From NCBI GenBank assembly GCA_965153455.1, contig OZ234493.1, positions 6,314,213-6,378,212 on the forward strand: a DNA stretch of 64,000 bases, read 5' to 3'. Source of the DNA: Sphagnum compactum (lineage: Eukaryota; Bryophyta; Sphagnopsida; Sphagnales). Positions 61,083 to 64,000 of the stretch are shown here, in pieces. The notes under the pieces are model-generated. The model searched no databases. It was not told the origin of the DNA and saw nothing but the letters and a program-made list of their open reading frames with translations. Positions within the stretch are counted from its first letter, which is position 1; the number at the start of each line of letters is the position of its first letter. A program made the translations under genes and the position numbers.

Positions 61083-62772
61083 GCAAGTTTTGCTAAGAAA
61101 TATATGTTTTGCTAAAATTAAAGTGGTACTATCAAAAAAAATATGTTTTGCCAAGAAAAAAAGGTTTGGACAAGAGGCAAAGGTTTAGCCATGATGAGAT
61201 AGAAGTTTAACCAAAAAATATAATTTTTTTTTTTAGACATAGAAGTTTAGCCAAGAAATAAAAATAATGGCAAAGAAGTATAATTTTTTATTGATATGTA
61301 AAAGTTTAGTTAGGTAGTATAAAAAATAGCCATGAAAATATAGAGGTTTTGCCAAAAGGTAAAGGTTTAGCCAGGAAACAAAAAGGTTTTGTTGAAAGCT
61401 ATAAGCTTAACTAATAATAGATAATTTTTTTGCCAAAAGTAGATGTTTAGCCAAAAAGATATGGAGGTTTTGCCACAAGGTAAATGTTTAGCTAATATAA
61501 AAAAGTTTTTCCAAGAATAAAAGGTTTAGCTAAGAAAAAATAGAGGTTCAATTAAGAAAAGATAAAGGTTTTGCCAAACGGTAAAGGTTTAGCCAAAAAA
61601 ATATAGAGGTTTTGTTAAAAGGTAAAGGTTTAGCCAAAAAAAGATAAAGGTTTTACTAAAAGGTAGAGGTTTGGCCAAAAATATATAAAGATTTTGCCAA
61701 GAAATAAAGGTTTAGCCAAAAAACAAAAAGGTTTTGCTAAGAGACAAAGGTTTAGTTAGGAAGACATATACGTTTTCCCAATCATTATAAGGTTTATCCA
61801 GAAAAAATTAGAGATTTTGTTGAAAGGTAGAGGTTTAGCTTAAAACATATAAAGCGTTTACTAAATGGTAAAAGTTTAATTAAGAAAAGAAAGGTTTAGT
61901 TAAGAAAATATTGAAAGGGTGGAAAGGTTTTGTTGAGAAGTAGAGGTTTAGTTAAGGAGTAGAAAGGTTTTATTGAAAGGTAAAAGTTAAACTAGGGAGT
62001 ATAAAAGTTTTGTCGAAAAGTAAAGGTTTAGCTAGGGGTGGAAAGGTTTTGTCGAAAATTAGAGGTTTAGTCAAGGAATAAAAAGGTTTTGCTGAAAGGT
62101 AGAGGTTTAGCCAGGGGGTAAAAATGTTTTGCCAAAAAATAAAAAATTAGCCAAGGAGTAAAAAAGTTTTGTTGAGAAGTAAAGGTTTAACTAGGGGGTG
62201 GAAATGTTTTGCGGAGAAATAAAGGTTTAACTACTAAGGAATGTAAAGGTTTTGTTAAGAAGTAAAAGATTAACCAATGAGTAGAAATGTTTTATTAAAA
62301 GGTAGAAGTTTAGTTGGGGAGTAAAACGGTTTTGTTGAAAAATATAGGTTTAATTAAGGGGTGGAAACATTTTGTTTATAAATAAAAGTGTAGCCAAGGA
62401 GTAAAAAGGTTTTGTCAATAAATAGGGGTTTAGCCACGGAGTAGAAAGGTTTTGCCAAAAAGTAAAGGTTTAGCTAAGGAATAGAAAGGTTTTGTTCAAA
62501 AATAAAGGTTTAATCGAGAAATAGAAAAGTTTTGCCAATAAATAAAGATTTAACGAATAAATAATTTTTTTTATTAATAAGTAGAAGTTTAGCCAAAGAG
62601 TAGAAAGGTTTTGATGAGAAGTAAAAGTTTAGCCAATGAATAGAAAGGTTTTATTGATAAGTAGAAGTTTAGCCAACGAGTAAAAAGGTTTTGCTGAAAA
62701 GTAAAGGTTTAGCCGGGGTAGAAAAGTTTTGCTAAAAAAGAGAGGTTTAGTCAAGGAGTAGAAAAGTTTTCT
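61083..62772. repeat. 1.7-kb degenerate tandem repeat, about 40-bp unit
   Basis: The unit alternates two related halves of about 20 bp: GGTTTTGCCRAAARGTAAA and GGTTTAGCCAAGGAGTAGAAA. Spacing stays near 40 bp from about 61560 on, with substitutions and small indels, and the first 450 bp is more degenerate. There are roughly 40 units. Mutations change TTTTGCC to TTTTGTT and TTTAGCC to TTTAGTT in many units, a C-to-T pattern. The array ends about 440 bp upstream of the helicase start codon. It has no long open frame. Confidence 0.9.
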
Positions 62773-63207
62773 ACCAATCTGGCGATCTTTACCTTTTTTT
62801 TCCCCTCACTTCTGGCGACTGAAAACCTCTAAAATCACTTTTTTTTCTTCGAATTTTTAATTTCGCTTTCTGGCGATATAATATCGCCAGTAAAAAAAGG
62901 CTGACATTAAAGATCATGTCGAAAAGTGCAACATTAATGCTAGAGGCAGGAGGTTCCAATACGACGTTAGGGTTAGGGTTAGGGTTGGAATGAGATTAGG
63001 GCGCACTTGGGAAGGAATTGAGCGTGCTTGGACAGTACCAGCAAGCTGTTGCACTTCTTCCGCTTGTGAAGCAAGGAAGAAAAAATTGCGAAGTAGGTGT
63101 AGATTTGATGGTGCAGGCTTGTTTCCACAAGCTTTTTTTCTTGGTAGTGTAGAGCATTTCTTCTTCTGTGAGGTTTTTTGTTTTGTTCTCAATTTGATTG
63201 AGCTTAC
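62773..63207 (+). promoter_or_regulatory. Helicase upstream region with TTAGGG repeats
   Basis: It contains three adjoining TTAGGG units at 62967-62984. These are telo-box-like motifs, common in promoters of plant translation and ribosome-biogenesis genes. It also has a TGGCGAT element repeated at about 62781, 62813 (TGGCGACT) and 62870. The 5' leader probably starts in this stretch. Confidence 0.5.
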
Positions 63208-64000
63208 ATGGGGTCAACCAGGCGTCCAACGTTTGGTTCTGGAGAGGGTTCCGACTCAGAGGAGGAAGGCGATGAGCCACAACAATCAGACGTCAACCTG
63301 AGTTTCCCTGTAGCAGGGTTCCAAGAGTTTTCAATGAACGAAACTCTGTCGGCTACCCAGCTCAAGATTCAGAAGAAAGAGAAGAAGAAGGCGAAATCTG
63401 GAGGTTTCGAGACTTTAGGGTTGAGCTTGCCTGTTTTCCGCGCCATCAAGCGCAAGGGCTACAGGATTCCGACGCCAATACAACGGAAAACGCTGCCGTT
63501 GATACTCGCTGGTTACGATGTTGTCGCTATGGCAAGAACCGGATCTGGGAAGACTGCAGCCTTTCTCATTCCTATGCTTGAGAAGCTGAAAGGACATTCT
63601 ACAAAATCTGGGGCTCGTGCTGTCATCTTGTCTCCATCACGAGAGCTGGCTCTACAGACATTCAAGTTCTGTAAAGAGCTCGGCAAATATACAGGTAATT
63701 GCTCTGCCCTATTATCCGAGGTTTATGTCCTAGCGCTTTGTGGGGGTATTCCTGCGAATGTTTCAAGAGCATGCATGATGCACAACCGAGCTGATGCATT
63801 ATCACATTCCATGGGGTTTGCAGACTTGAAAATGTCAATACTAGTAGGAGGTGACAGCATGGAGGCCCAATTTGAAGAGCTTGCAAGAAATCCTGATGTT
63901 ATAGTAGCAACACCTGGGCGTCTCATGCATCTTCTCTCTGAAGTAGAAGGCATGTCACTGCGAACTGTGGAGTATGCAGTGTTTGATGAGGCTGACCGGC
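63208..64000 (+). CDS. RH29: DEAD-box RNA helicase, RH29/DDX54 (Dbp10) type, 5' part
   Basis: This is an ATP-dependent RNA helicase expected in the nucleolus, where Dbp10/DDX54 proteins act in large ribosomal subunit assembly. Exon 1 is 63208-63694 and exon 2 starts at 63824 after a 129-bp intron; the window ends inside exon 2 after 221 codons. An acidic then Lys-rich N-terminus ([10 protein letters not shown], about 56-65) is followed by the Q motif region [20 protein letters not shown] with PTPIQ (66-92). Motif I is ARTGSGKT (109-116), Ia SPSRELALQ (142-150), the GG block [14 protein letters not shown], Ib TPGRL (192-196) and II DEAD (217-220). The block [20 protein letters not shown] is characteristic of this subfamily. 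The start is the first ATG in frame with the domain. The C-terminal helicase domain and DBP10CT tail lie beyond the window. Confidence 0.92.
   Translation, partial: MGSTRRPTFGSGEGSDSEEEGDEPQQSDVNLSFPVAGFQEFSMNETLSATQLKIQKKEKKKAKSGGFETLGLSLPVFRAIKRKGYRIPTPIQRKTLPLILAGYDVVAMARTGSGKTAAFLIPMLEKLKGHSTKSGARAVILSPSRELALQTFKFCKELGKYTGNCSALLSEVYVLALCGGIPANVSRACMMHNRADALSHSMGFADLKMSILVGGDSMEAQFEELARNPDVIVATPGRLMHLLSEVEGMSLRTVEYAVFDEADR

Overview
The window is nuclear DNA from a land plant. It has intron-rich genes with GT-AG splice sites, telo-box motifs (AAACCCTA) and CT-microsatellites near gene starts, a plastid-type arogenate dehydrogenase, a plant MYB-CC factor, and long AT-rich tracts full of old transposons. 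The species cannot be named from the sequence. A degraded insert at 36.2-36.7 kb carries a bacterial-like tRNA-Leu(UAG) and a group II intron domain V, which suggests a mitochondrial origin. A native tRNA of this kind fits a bryophyte or another seed-free plant better than a flowering plant, but this is inference.

Layout. 1-12 kb: AT-rich, gene-poor, with a 40-bp minisatellite, a dispersed repeat and local duplications. 12.15-12.30 kb: a small CACTA-like element with an intact target duplication. 15.2-17.7 kb: a gene-fragment graveyard holding a broken CRM-domain gene and an inverted partial copy of the neighbouring RPC6 gene. 18.1-20.9 kb (minus): the RNA polymerase III subunit RPC6 gene, 10 exons. 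21.9-25.6 kb (plus): the arogenate dehydrogenase gene, at least 7 exons, divergent from RPC6 across a 1-kb shared upstream region. 25.9-26.2 kb: an 85-bp-period tandem repeat. 27-34 kb: at least four decayed hAT transposase copies in one orientation. 36.2-36.7 kb: the organelle-derived insert. 39-40 kb: two exon-like blocks of an unrecognised gene. 43.7-46.6 kb (minus): a MYB-CC (GARP) transcription factor gene with a possible membrane-spanning tail. 49.2-52.8 kb (plus): a small ankyrin-repeat gene. 53-61 kb: AT-rich, with a MULE transposase relic and a second copy of the repeat seen near 1 kb. 61.1-62.8 kb: a 1.7-kb degenerate tandem repeat. 63.2 kb to the end (plus): the 5' part of a DEAD-box helicase gene of the RH29/DDX54 type, cut by the window edge.

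The five good genes are ordinary housekeeping or regulatory loci (Pol III transcription, tyrosine synthesis, phosphate-response-like transcription factor, ankyrin adaptor, ribosome-biogenesis helicase). They show no shared pathway. I found no convincing new multi-gene system. The most unusual points are the possible membrane-tethered MYB-CC isoform, the nested partial duplications of the RPC6 5' end, the hAT cluster with transition-type decay, and the organelle insert. Exon models were built by hand from splice sites and reading frame; no alignment or transcript data were available.
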